Assembly: GCA_036489395.1 (NCBI GenBank) | Contig: DASXFW010000307.1 | Coordinates: 1 to 21,335 of the forward strand | Direction: 5' to 3' | Source: JASHVB01 sp036489395 | Lineage (GTDB): Bacteria; Pseudomonadota; Alphaproteobacteria; Acetobacterales; Acetobacteraceae | Length of the DNA stretch: 21,335 nucleotides | In this document: positions 1 to 6,488 of the stretch, piece by piece | Layout: each line of letters opens with the position of its first letter | Numbering within the stretch: the stretch's first letter is position 1 | The notes under the pieces: generated by a model | The model's database searches: none | What the model was told of the DNA's origin: nothing | Seen by the model: the letters and a program-made list of their open reading frames with translations, nothing else | Program-made: the position numbers and the translations under genes

Positions 1-204
1 CAAGCAAGCAAGAATTTCTACGCAGATAAGGCAAGGCGATGCACGCAAAACACGCAGATATAGTGGGGATTCCGCGGTCGTGCGGCTTCCCGGGTTCACT
101 CGAAGATTTTGGTTGGCCGTGCAGCCACATGCCGGACTCTGCCCCATCTGTGTGCTTTGCGTGCATCGCCTTACCTTATCTGCGTAGAAATTCTTGCTTG
201 CTTG
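1..204. repeat. Long inverted repeat, about 59-bp arms
   Basis: The arm at 1-59 is the near-perfect reverse complement of 146-204, with only a few mismatches and an 86-bp spacer. Both arms contain the string AATTCTTGCTTGCTTG next to a CTGCGTAGAA motif. The element starts at the window edge, so it may extend further left. The core AATTCTTGCTT is shared with the palindrome at 524-623, which suggests related dispersed elements. It resembles REP/MITE-like non-coding repeats; I see no transposase. Confidence 0.85.
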
Positions 205-523
205 CCGGGCCACCGACCGCACGGTCCCGCCTGGCCGGTCCACCTCTTTTCGGGATCGTTAGGGCACGCGGGATAATATTTTGGGGGTCTTCAGGAGATC
301 GAGTGGGTGATTATCGGCGCCAAAACCGACCGAGACCCTGCGTACGCCACAATGTTTCGGACATTCGACCCGCCCCCGGCGGAACAGCATGGCACGATGA
401 TGCGGGCGCCGGCGTCTGTTGGTGACTTGTTAGTTCGAATGCCGGCGCCGCGGACGATCCACCGGCGTCAGCCAGCCAGCATGAGCATGTCCGGTGGCTC
501 CCGCTATTCCCCTGCCGCCGATT

Positions 524-623
524 TCATCCGTGTGCATCAGTGTGCATCTGTGGTTCCAATTCTTGCTTTGGCAGCAGAAAGCAAGAATTGGAACCACAGA
601 TGCACACTGATGCACACTGATGA
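524..623. repeat. Near-perfect hairpin repeat, 46-bp arms, 8-bp loop
   Basis: Positions 524-569 pair with 578-623 with about one mismatch around an 8-bp loop (570-577). Each arm carries two tandem copies of a TGTGCATC-type unit followed by TGTGGTTCCAATTCTTGC. Repeats of the style CATCTGTGGTT are, as I recall, common dispersed elements in many bacterial genomes. As RNA this would be a very stable hairpin. The long perfect stem suggests recent arrival or active maintenance. Confidence 0.9.
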
Positions 624-685
624 ACTGTGCTGACCCAAGGTCAGTTGGCCATCCGCTGGATCTCGAGACGCGGCTTGCCGAAGTT

Positions 686-910
686 ACTCAGCAGTCGGCA
701 AGTTGGGCGACGATTAGTAATGTGTCATGGCCGGCCCACGGGTCGCGCCAAAGGCGCGCCCGAGGACAAGCTCCGACCGGCCACCCACGACTTTGCCGTG
801 CAACACGCAGGAAAGACGTGGGTGACCGGGCCAACCCTCGGGTCAAGCCCGTGGGCATGGCCCGGTCATGACACTGTGGGCGGTGTCGCCCAACTTGCCG
901 GCTGATGAGT
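686..910. repeat. Large imperfect inverted repeat, about 225 bp
   Basis: The left end (686-711, containing CGGCAAGTTGGGCGAC) pairs with the right end (884-910, containing GTCGCCCAACTTGCCG). Pairing continues inward through GTCATGGCCGG-type sequence near 725-745 and CCGGTCATGACA near 862-875. The inner part belongs to the same GTCATGGCC family as the elements at 5239-5316 and 19891-19970. It looks like a composite non-coding mobile repeat. Confidence 0.75.
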
Positions 911-1139
911 AAGCAACAAACAAAGGCCGAGCCCTGTCGCTTTGAGGTAATTGATGGATTGTGCGGTGTGCCCGCGATCCAGCGCCTTCACGGCCTTCGG
1001 TTCCACCACGACGGTGCCCCGGACGAGCAGACCGGCGGCATGTTCGCTGCGTTGCAGCATCCGCCGCGCGCCGCTTGCCACCCGCGCTGCAACATGATTT
1101 CCACACGACGCGACCGCCAAACCGCACCATGTTGCCGCC

Positions 1140-1838
1140 ATGCGATTCGTCCACCGATTCCTCCCGCTGGCGGTACTCGCGCTGGTGCTGATTGCGTTCT
1201 GGCTCAGCGGCCTGGGGAGCCAACTCAGTTGGGCGGCGCTGGCGCGCAACCAGGCCTGGCTGGGCGCGTGGATTTCCCTGCATCCGGTCGCGGCACCGGC
1301 GCTGTACGTGGCGATCTACGCCGTGGCCACCGCCCTGTCCCTGCCGGAAGCAGCCGTGCTCACCGTGGCCGGCGGGCTGCTGTTCGGCACCTGGCTGGGC
1401 GGCGGCCTGGCCGTGATAGGGTCCGCCATCGGCGCGGTCATCCTGTTCGCCGCCGCCCGCTCCGCCTTCGCATCCTGGATGGAGAAGCGCGCCGGGCCGC
1501 GCCTTCTTCGCCTGCGCACGGAGCTGCACCGCAACGGCTTTCTCTACCTGCTGGCGATCCGGCTGGTGCCGCTGTTCCCGTTCTGGCTGGTGAACCTGGC
1601 GGCGGCGCTCGCGGGGATGCGAGTGCTGCCGTACGTGGGCGCGACGTTCCTGGGTATCATCCCGGCCACGGTTGTGTATGCGGCGATCGGGTCCGGTATC
1701 GGCAACGTGCTGGCGTCGGGGCAGCGGCCGGACCTGGCCGTGGTGTTCTCGCCGGAGATCCTGGGGCCGCTGCTGGGGCTGGCGGCGCTGGCGCTGCTGC
1801 CGATCGTCTGGCGACACTGGAAGCGCGCGAATGCCTGA
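1140..1838 (+). CDS. TVP38/TMEM64 family membrane protein
   Basis: This 232-residue protein matches the TVP38/TMEM64 (DedA-like, SNARE-associated/VTT domain) family in length and hydrophobic pattern. It has an N-terminal helix at about 7-22, long hydrophobic blocks at about 50-110, the family-typical RLVPLFPFWLVN at 141-152 followed by a Gly/Ala-rich helix, then GIIPATVVYAAIGSG near 172-186, and a last helix near 206-224. Members are inner-membrane proteins, probably linked to lipid or small-solute movement, with no settled substrate. No good Shine-Dalgarno precedes the ATG, but it is the first start in frame. The stop overlaps the ATG of the next gene by 8 bp, so the two are translationally coupled; this family is often found beside flavoprotein disulfide reductases. 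Confidence 0.9.
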   Translation: MRFVHRFLPLAVLALVLIAFWLSGLGSQLSWAALARNQAWLGAWISLHPVAAPALYVAIYAVATALSLPEAAVLTVAGGLLFGTWLGGGLAVIGSAIGAVILFAAARSAFASWMEKRAGPRLLRLRTELHRNGFLYLLAIRLVPLFPFWLVNLAAALAGMRVLPYVGATFLGIIPATVVYAAIGSGIGNVLASGQRPDLAVVFSPEILGPLLGLAALALLPIVWRHWKRANA

Positions 1839-3243
1839 TTTCGACCTGGCGGTGATCGGCGCCGGCGCGGCCGGGCTGGCGGTGACCGCAGTGGCGGCGC
1901 AGCTCGGCGTGAAGGTGGCGCTGATCGAGCGCGCACGCATGGGCGGCGACTGCCTCAACACCGGCTGCGTCCCGAGCAAGGCGCTGCTGGCCGCGTCGCA
2001 CGCGGCGGTGGCGGCGCGGGAGGCGGGATGGTTCGGGCTTCGCCTGCCGGAGCCCGAGGTGGATTGGGCGGCGGTCCAGGCGCACGTGCACGGCGTGATC
2101 GCCGCGCTGGCGCCGGTGGATTCCGAGGCGCGGTTTCGCGCCCTGGGCGCCACGGTGCTGCGCGGCCAGGCGCGGTTCCTGGCGCCGGATGCGCTGGACG
2201 TGGACGGGCGGCGGATCACCGCGCGGCGGATTGTGGTGGCGGCCGGCAGCCGTGCGTCGGTGCCGCCGATCCCGGGGCTGGATGGCGTGCCGTTCCTGAC
2301 CAACGAGACGGTGTTCGAGCTGGCGGACCGGCCGGAGCACCTGCTGATCCTGGGTGGCGGGCCGATCGGGCTGGAGATGGCGGACGCGTTCTCGGGCCTG
2401 GGGTCGCGCGTCACGGTGGTGGAAGCGGCGGCCATCGCCGGACGCGAGGATCCCGAACTGGTGGCCGGCCTGCGCTCGGCGCTGACGCGACGCGGCGTGG
2501 TGCTGCTGGAGGGGCGCGCGGTGGCGTCCGTCGAGCCCGGGCCGGTACTTGTCCTGGCGGACGGGCGGCGGGTCGCCGGCAGCCACCTGCTGGCCGCGGT
2601 TGGCCGGCGGCCGAACCTGGAGGGGCTGGGGCTCGACGCCGGCGGCGTGCGCGCCTCGAAGGCGGGCGTGGCGACCGATCGCGGGCTGCGCAGCGTGACC
2701 AACCGGCGGGTGTTCGCGGTGGGCGACATCGCCGATCCGGTGGGCATCGGGCCGCGCGCATTCACCCATGTGGGTTCGTACCATGCGGGGATCGTGATCC
2801 GCCGGGTTTTGTTCCGGCTGCCGGCGCGGGTCGATTACGCTGCACTGCCTCGGGTGACCTACACGCATCCCGAGCTGGCGCAGGTGGGGCTGACCGAGGC
2901 GGAGGCTCGTGCCGCCGGCCACGCGGTGTCGGTGCTGCGCTGGCCGCTGGCGGACAACGATCGCGCGGTGGCGGAGCGTGAGACGGTCGGCCTGGTGAAG
3001 CTGGTGGTGGCGCGTGGGCGGGTCCTGGGTGCGGGCATTCTGGCGCCGTCGGCCGGGGAAATGCTGGGGGTGTGGACACTGGCGATCGCGCAGCGGACGA
3101 AGGTGAGCGCGCTGGCGGGGATGATCGTTCCGTATCCGACGCGGTCGGAGGCAGGCAAACGCGCTGCTGGCAGTCTGTTCGTACCGGCGCTGTTCTCGGA
3201 GCGCACGAAGCGGCTGGTGCGGTGGCTGCAGATGCTGGGGTGA
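1831..3243 (+). CDS. MerA/Lpd-like FAD-dependent disulfide oxidoreductase
   Basis: This 470-residue class I pyridine nucleotide-disulfide oxidoreductase starts at the ATG overlapping the TVP38 stop; upstream in-frame codons belong to the TVP38 shadow frame. It shows the FAD-binding GAGAAG (10-15), the redox-active CLNTGC (Cys41, Cys46), the NAD(P)-binding GGGPIG (175-180), the second FAD motif around GD298-299, and a C-terminal dimerisation domain from about 335. The region that carries the catalytic His-Glu dyad in lipoamide dehydrogenase and MerA (HPTxxE) reads YPTRSE (435-440): the Glu is kept and the His is Tyr. There is no N-terminal HMA domain and no C-terminal Cys pair, so mercuric reductase activity is unlikely. 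The electron acceptor is unknown; coupling to TVP38 suggests a joint membrane-related role. Confidence 0.9.
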   Translation: MPDFDLAVIGAGAAGLAVTAVAAQLGVKVALIERARMGGDCLNTGCVPSKALLAASHAAVAAREAGWFGLRLPEPEVDWAAVQAHVHGVIAALAPVDSEARFRALGATVLRGQARFLAPDALDVDGRRITARRIVVAAGSRASVPPIPGLDGVPFLTNETVFELADRPEHLLILGGGPIGLEMADAFSGLGSRVTVVEAAAIAGREDPELVAGLRSALTRRGVVLLEGRAVASVEPGPVLVLADGRRVAGSHLLAAVGRRPNLEGLGLDAGGVRASKAGVATDRGLRSVTNRRVFAVGDIADPVGIGPRAFTHVGSYHAGIVIRRVLFRLPARVDYAALPRVTYTHPELAQVGLTEAEARAAGHAVSVLRWPLADNDRAVAERETVGLVKLVVARGRVLGAGILAPSAGEMLGVWTLAIAQRTKVSALAGMIVPYPTRSEAGKRAAGSLFVPALFSERTKRLVRWLQMLG

Positions 3244-3250
3244 AACAAAT

Positions 3251-3347
3251 CCCCCCTCCCCTTGAGGGAGGGGGTTAGGGGGAGGGGTCGAAACGTAAGG
3301 TAAGCATCGACCCCTCCCCCTGGCCCCCTCCCTCAAGGGGAGGGGGG
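3251..3347. repeat. C/G-rich palindromic repeat between convergent genes
   Basis: Two 40-bp arms (3251-3290 and 3308-3347) pair around a 17-bp loop. Each arm has the form CCCCTCCCCTTGAGGGAGGG followed by a G-rich block, so each arm is itself locally self-complementary. It lies exactly between the convergent ends of the reductase and GST genes and could act as a bidirectional terminator. A second copy in opposite orientation begins at 21261. It is a dispersed element, not a simple terminator. Confidence 0.9.
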
Positions 3348-3367
3348 ACGTTGTTGGCGGGCCGGCG

Positions 3368-4090
3368 CTACGCCGCTACCGGACGCGCGCGCTGGTTGTA
3401 CAGCAGCTTCGCCCGCCGCTCTTGTTCCTCCGGCGGCAGCTTGGTCGCATCTTCCGACAGGTTCGCACCTACCGCGAGACCGCGCTGTACCGCTGGCCTT
3501 GCGCCGATTTCCTCGAACCAGCGCTTGAAGTATTTGAACTCCTCGATGTCCTGGCCTTGCGCCTTCCAGTTCACCGTCCACGGATAGGAGATCATGTCGG
3601 CGATTGTGTACTCATCGCCGGCGAGATAGCGGTTCTTGTACAGCCGGTTGTTCAGCACGCCATACAGCCGGTTCACTTCGTCGGTGAAACGCCGCACCGC
3701 GTAGGACTGGTCGCCCTGCTTGTCGCCGAGCCGGCGGAAATGTCCGCATTCGCCCGACTTCGGCCCCTGGTTCGCCATCTGCCAGATGAGCCACTCGGTC
3801 ACGACGTATTTTCCGCGGGTGTCCTGCGGGAAGAAGCGGCCTTCCTTTTCCGCGACGTACATCATGATCGCGCCGGATTCGAAAACCGGGAACGGCGCGC
3901 CGCCGTCCTGCGGATTATGATCGACCAGCACCGGCATGCGGTGGTTGGGGTTCATGTCCAGGAAGTCGGAGGTGAATTGGTCGCCGCGGCCGATGTTGCA
4001 GGGGATGACGTTGTAGGGAACGCCGAGCTCCTCCAGCAGGATGCTGACCTTCTTGCCGTTCGGGGTGGGCCAGTAGTGCAGATCGTACAT
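3368..4090 (-). CDS. Glutathione S-transferase, Nu-class (YfcG-like)
   Basis: The 240-residue protein has an N-terminal thioredoxin-like GST domain and an all-helical C-terminal domain. The opening resembles E. coli YfcG closely: Thr9, Asn11 and Gln38, which bind glutathione in YfcG, fall at the same positions, followed by RMPVLVD (51-57) with the cis-Pro and the ES glutathione-binding pair (71-72). Such enzymes act as glutathione-dependent disulfide reductases or transferases in the cytosol. It lies 15 bp downstream of the CMD-family gene, and its ribosome-binding site (GGAG) overlaps the end of that gene, so the two are co-transcribed. Placement after amidohydrolase, Rieske and CMD genes suggests a catabolic or detoxification role. 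Confidence 0.9.
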   Translation of the reverse strand: MYDLHYWPTPNGKKVSILLEELGVPYNVIPCNIGRGDQFTSDFLDMNPNHRMPVLVDHNPQDGGAPFPVFESGAIMMYVAEKEGRFFPQDTRGKYVVTEWLIWQMANQGPKSGECGHFRRLGDKQGDQSYAVRRFTDEVNRLYGVLNNRLYKNRYLAGDEYTIADMISYPWTVNWKAQGQDIEEFKYFKRWFEEIGARPAVQRGLAVGANLSEDATKLPPEEQERRAKLLYNQRARPVAA

Positions 4091-4105
4091 GGTGGGTTCT
4101 CCGTT

Positions 4106-4498
4106 TCACGCTTCCGCGCGCATTTCCTCGAACACTTCCTTCGTGGTGATCAGCGCCTCGCGCACCAGCGGCGCGCCGACGTAGCCGAGCAAGTGGATCA
4201 GGGATTCGACGATCTCGTTTTCGGTCCAGCCCTGGTTGCGGGCGAAACGGACGTGCAGCTTCAGTTCCGGCGTGCGGCTAGTGCAGGTGTCGGAGATGAT
4301 GCAGATCAGCGCGCGGGTTTTGGTGTCGATGCCGGGGCGGGTCCATAGCGTGCCGAAGATGGTTTCCTGCGTGACCTCGGCGAATTTCTCCATGATGGGG
4401 TCGGTGTAGAGGTTCTTGTCGAGCTTGTCGGCGTAGGCATCGCCCATCAGCTTGCGGCGCATCGCGCGGCCTTTGGCGCGGAGTTCACTGTCGGCCAT
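4106..4498 (-). CDS. Carboxymuconolactone decarboxylase family protein
   Basis: The 130-residue protein fits the CMD/AhpD-like fold family at the PcaC end. It has an N-terminal RRKLMGDAYADK-type segment (14-25), a central helix with TRALICIISDTC (61-72), HVRFARNQGWTENEI (82-96) and a C-terminal helix pair. The AhpD CxxC peroxidase motif is missing, so peroxidase activity is unlikely; a ring-cleavage pathway decarboxylase-like role fits better. A GGGAG lies about ten bases before the ATG. It is the first gene of a two-gene unit with the GST. True 4-carboxymuconolactone decarboxylase activity cannot be asserted, because other protocatechuate-pathway genes are not in view. Confidence 0.85.
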   Translation of the reverse strand: MADSELRAKGRAMRRKLMGDAYADKLDKNLYTDPIMEKFAEVTQETIFGTLWTRPGIDTKTRALICIISDTCTSRTPELKLHVRFARNQGWTENEIVESLIHLLGYVGAPLVREALITTKEVFEEMRAEA

Positions 4499-4539
4499 GG
4501 TGATTCGATCTCCCTTGTGCGTTATTCCGTTATGATCCC

Positions 4540-4789
4540 GTCATTGCGAGGTCCACAGGGACGACGCAATCCCGGTCGGGCAGGTGCACGAATGGTGCAT
4601 CCACACGAACGAGATGGCTTCGGCCCATTGGGCCTAACAAGAAACATGCGCCTTCTGTCATTGCGAGGCCGCTTGGCCGAAGCAATCCCCCCGGGAGATT
4701 GCTTCGGCCAAGCGGCCTCGCAATGACAGAAAGTCGGCGTTTCATCCAGTCGCGGGTCGGCTTCCCTGCCGGTGGCAACTCGCAATGAC
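4540..4789. repeat. Nested GTCATTGCGAG palindromic elements
   Basis: The 316-bp gap between the CMD and Rieske genes is largely repeat. GTCATTGCGAG or its complement occurs four times: starting at 4540 and 4658 on the plus strand, and ending near 4728 and 4789 on the minus strand. The inner pair forms a perfect 35-bp-arm hairpin (4653-4687 with 4697-4731, 9-bp loop); the outer pair brackets it. GTCATTGCGAG elements are known dispersed repeats in many bacteria. This looks like one element inserted into another. Confidence 0.9.
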
Positions 4790-4814
4790 AGGTCGTGCTG
4801 CTGCTGGCGGCGGG

Positions 4815-5228
4815 TCACACCTCAACCACGATGTACTGCTGTTCCACGCTGACCGGGACGGTTTCCGCTTTGAACGGTCCCTTGGCCAGCGCTTCGCCCG
4901 GCACGACTTCCACCGGATACGAACGCGCCTTTACGCTTTCCGGATGGCACCACGACTGGCCGGTCTTGATGTCGAACTCCCAGCCGTGCCATGGGCAGCG
5001 CAGCATTTCGCCATGCCGTGTCAGGCGGTATTCGCCGGGACGGTCGGAGGTGAAGCGGCCGAGGATGGGCCCGAGGCACAGCGCCGCGCCTTCATGCGGG
5101 CAGCGGTTGATCAGCGCGTAGAATTCGCCGTGCACGTTGAATACGCCGATCTCGCGGCCGGACACTGCGACGATCTTGCAGGTTCCCGGGGCGATTTCGT
5201 CCACGGCAGCGACGACGTGACGGGGCAT
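4815..5228 (-). CDS. Rieske (2Fe-2S) ferredoxin-like protein
   Basis: The 137-residue soluble protein is essentially one Rieske domain. The cluster ligands are visible as C43-P-H45 in CPHEGAAL and C78..H81 in CPWHGW. There is no catalytic oxygenase domain and no membrane segment, so it is a stand-alone electron carrier or the ferredoxin component of a ring-hydroxylating or similar oxygenase. No oxygenase large subunit or reductase gene is in the window. It is co-oriented with the amidohydrolase genes, separated from the one upstream by a 97-bp gap holding an inverted repeat. An AAGG lies close before the ATG. Confidence 0.9.
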   Translation of the reverse strand: MPRHVVAAVDEIAPGTCKIVAVSGREIGVFNVHGEFYALINRCPHEGAALCLGPILGRFTSDRPGEYRLTRHGEMLRCPWHGWEFDIKTGQSWCHPESVKARSYPVEVVPGEALAKGPFKAETVPVSVEQQYIVVEV

Positions 5229-5238
5229 AGGCCTTACC

Positions 5239-5316
5239 CGTCATGGCCGGCCCTGAGCCGGCCATCTTCGCACGCACGAACGGGGGCAGATGGCCGGGTC
5301 AAGCCCGGCCATGACG
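5239..5316. repeat. GTCATGGCCGG inverted repeat
   Basis: Two 29-bp arms (5239-5267 and 5288-5316) pair with about four mismatches around a 20-bp loop; both contain CGTCATGGCCGG at the outer edge. It lies between the amidohydrolase stop and the Rieske start on the minus strand, so it would form a hairpin in any read-through mRNA. Related sequence occurs inside 686-910 and at 19891-19970. Confidence 0.85.
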
Positions 5317-5325
5317 CGGACGCTT

Positions 5326-6438
5326 TCATCCCAGCCCGTAGAACGCGAGAGCGTTCTCGCGGAACAGCATGCGCTTTTCTTTGTCCGGCAGGGGAACCTT
5401 GAAGGCGTAGCGCGGGTCGTCCTGGTCCCAGTGCGGATAGTCGGTGGAGAACATGATGCGGTCCCAGCCGATCCATTCGCAGGTCGCGAGCAAATCTTCG
5501 GGGCGTTCCGGTTCCTCGATCGGCTGCGTGGTGACCCAGATATTGTCGCGGATGTATTCGCTCGGCAGCCGCTTCAGATGCGGGACTTCATCGCGCATCC
5601 GTAGGTACTGCTTGTCCAGCCGCCAGGTCAGCGACGGCAGCCAGGCGAAGCCGCCTTCCACCAACGCGACCCGCAGATTGGGAATGTGTTCGAACACGCC
5701 CTCGATCACCAGCGACGTGACCAGCGCTTCCTTGCTCTGCGGATAGGACGGGTGTTCCTCGTGATAGAACGACGGCCAGCCGCCGCCGGTGGATGCATGT
5801 CCGCTCGTGCCGCCGAGATGCAGCGCGATGGAAAAGCCGTTGGCGGCACAGGCTTCCAGGATCGGCCAGTAGCGGCGGCGGCCCAGCGGCTCCAGCCCGC
5901 GCGGCGGGATCATCACGTGGGTGAAGCGGCGGTCGCCGGCACGCTTCTCGATCTCCTTGATCGCGGCTTCGGTGTATTCCAGGGGGATCTGCACGCCGGC
6001 CTTCAGGCGAGGCTCGGCGTCGCACCACACCTGGGCTTCCCAATCGTTCGCCGCGGTGGCCAGCGCCGCGCCGAATTCGACGTTGCGTTCGTCGGACCCG
6101 CGGCCGAGCAGCGGCATCATCAGGCCGAACGACACGTTGAACTGATCGAGAAGTTGCTCGCGCATCATCGCCAGGTCGGAACCGGGATGCGTGCCATCCT
6201 TCGGATACGAATCGATGCGCATGCCGTTGAACGGCGACATGCGCGGATAGTTCGACGTGGCGATGAACGGCGAGCGCGACCGCGCGCCGGTTTCCTGCCG
6301 GTGCTTGCGCCAGCGCTGCGACAAGAACACGTCCAGGTCGGCGGGCGTCTTGGTGTAGGGATGCACGTCGCAATCGACGATTCCGAGCTGCGTCTGGTTG
6401 GCGGTGTCGGGACGGCGATCCGTAACGGCAACGTTCAT
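5326..6438 (-). CDS. Amidohydrolase family (ACMSD-like) metal-dependent hydrolase
   Basis: This 370-residue protein belongs to the Amidohydro_2 family of TIM-barrel hydrolases and decarboxylases. The first strand carries DCDVHP (22-27) in place of the more usual DxHxH, a variant typical of one branch of the family. A metal or active-site His is at 207 (ALHLGGTSGH), and the terminal Asp motif is STDYPH (332-337, Asp333). AGGAG sits seven bases before the ATG. The family includes ACMSD and aromatic decarboxylases or hydrolases of ring-cleavage intermediates; the substrate cannot be read from sequence. It is followed by the Rieske gene and preceded, 28 bp away, by a second diverged amidohydrolase. 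The pair may handle related substrates or form a heteromer. Confidence 0.9.
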   Translation of the reverse strand: MNVAVTDRRPDTANQTQLGIVDCDVHPYTKTPADLDVFLSQRWRKHRQETGARSRSPFIATSNYPRMSPFNGMRIDSYPKDGTHPGSDLAMMREQLLDQFNVSFGLMMPLLGRGSDERNVEFGAALATAANDWEAQVWCDAEPRLKAGVQIPLEYTEAAIKEIEKRAGDRRFTHVMIPPRGLEPLGRRRYWPILEACAANGFSIALHLGGTSGHASTGGGWPSFYHEEHPSYPQSKEALVTSLVIEGVFEHIPNLRVALVEGGFAWLPSLTWRLDKQYLRMRDEVPHLKRLPSEYIRDNIWVTTQPIEEPERPEDLLATCEWIGWDRIMFSTDYPHWDQDDPRYAFKVPLPDKEKRMLFRENALAFYGLG

Positions 6439-6460
6439 CGGATGGCTCCTTTACAGGCTT

Positions 6461-6488
6461 CGGTCTTCAGTTTGCGGTCTTCAGTTTA
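6461..6488. repeat. 14-bp tandem repeat across a stop codon
   Basis: CGGTCTTCAGTTTG is followed directly by CGGTCTTCAGTTTA, and a partial third match (GGTCTTCAG) follows at about 6494. The repeat covers the last codons and the TGA of the upstream amidohydrolase, so unit gain or loss could change that protein's C-terminus. Confidence 0.8.

Larger units (their letters stand above)
1..1139. other. Gene-poor region with three long inverted repeats
   Basis: I see no convincing protein gene here. The open frames are short, overlap each other on both strands, and largely run through inverted repeats. Three independent palindromic elements (about 1-204, 524-623 and 686-910) fill much of the stretch and are listed separately. 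Between them (205-523) there is ordinary GC-rich DNA. A possible weak ribosome-binding site and GTG start lie near 307, but the 108-codon frame that follows ends inside the second palindrome, so I do not call it. The stretch 911-1139 directly precedes the TVP38 gene and should contain its promoter, but no clear -35/-10 pair stands out. Confidence 0.6.

Noticed and set aside
307..633. 108-codon plus-strand frame with a GTG and AGGAG upstream
   Set aside because: The second half is the palindrome at 524-623, the product resembles nothing, and overlapping frames of similar length exist on both strands.
866..1249. 127-codon minus-strand frame before the TVP38 gene
   Set aside because: It runs through the inverted repeat at 686-910 and overlaps the TVP38 start on the other strand; no domain or ribosome-binding site supports it. 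The stretch INYLKATGLGLCLL feels familiar as a recurrent repeat-linked peptide, but I cannot confirm this.
843..2765. 640-codon minus-strand frame opposite the TVP38 and reductase genes
   Set aside because: It is a shadow frame in GC-rich DNA. The plus-strand genes have clear motifs, while this one is low-complexity Arg/Ala/Pro/Ser.
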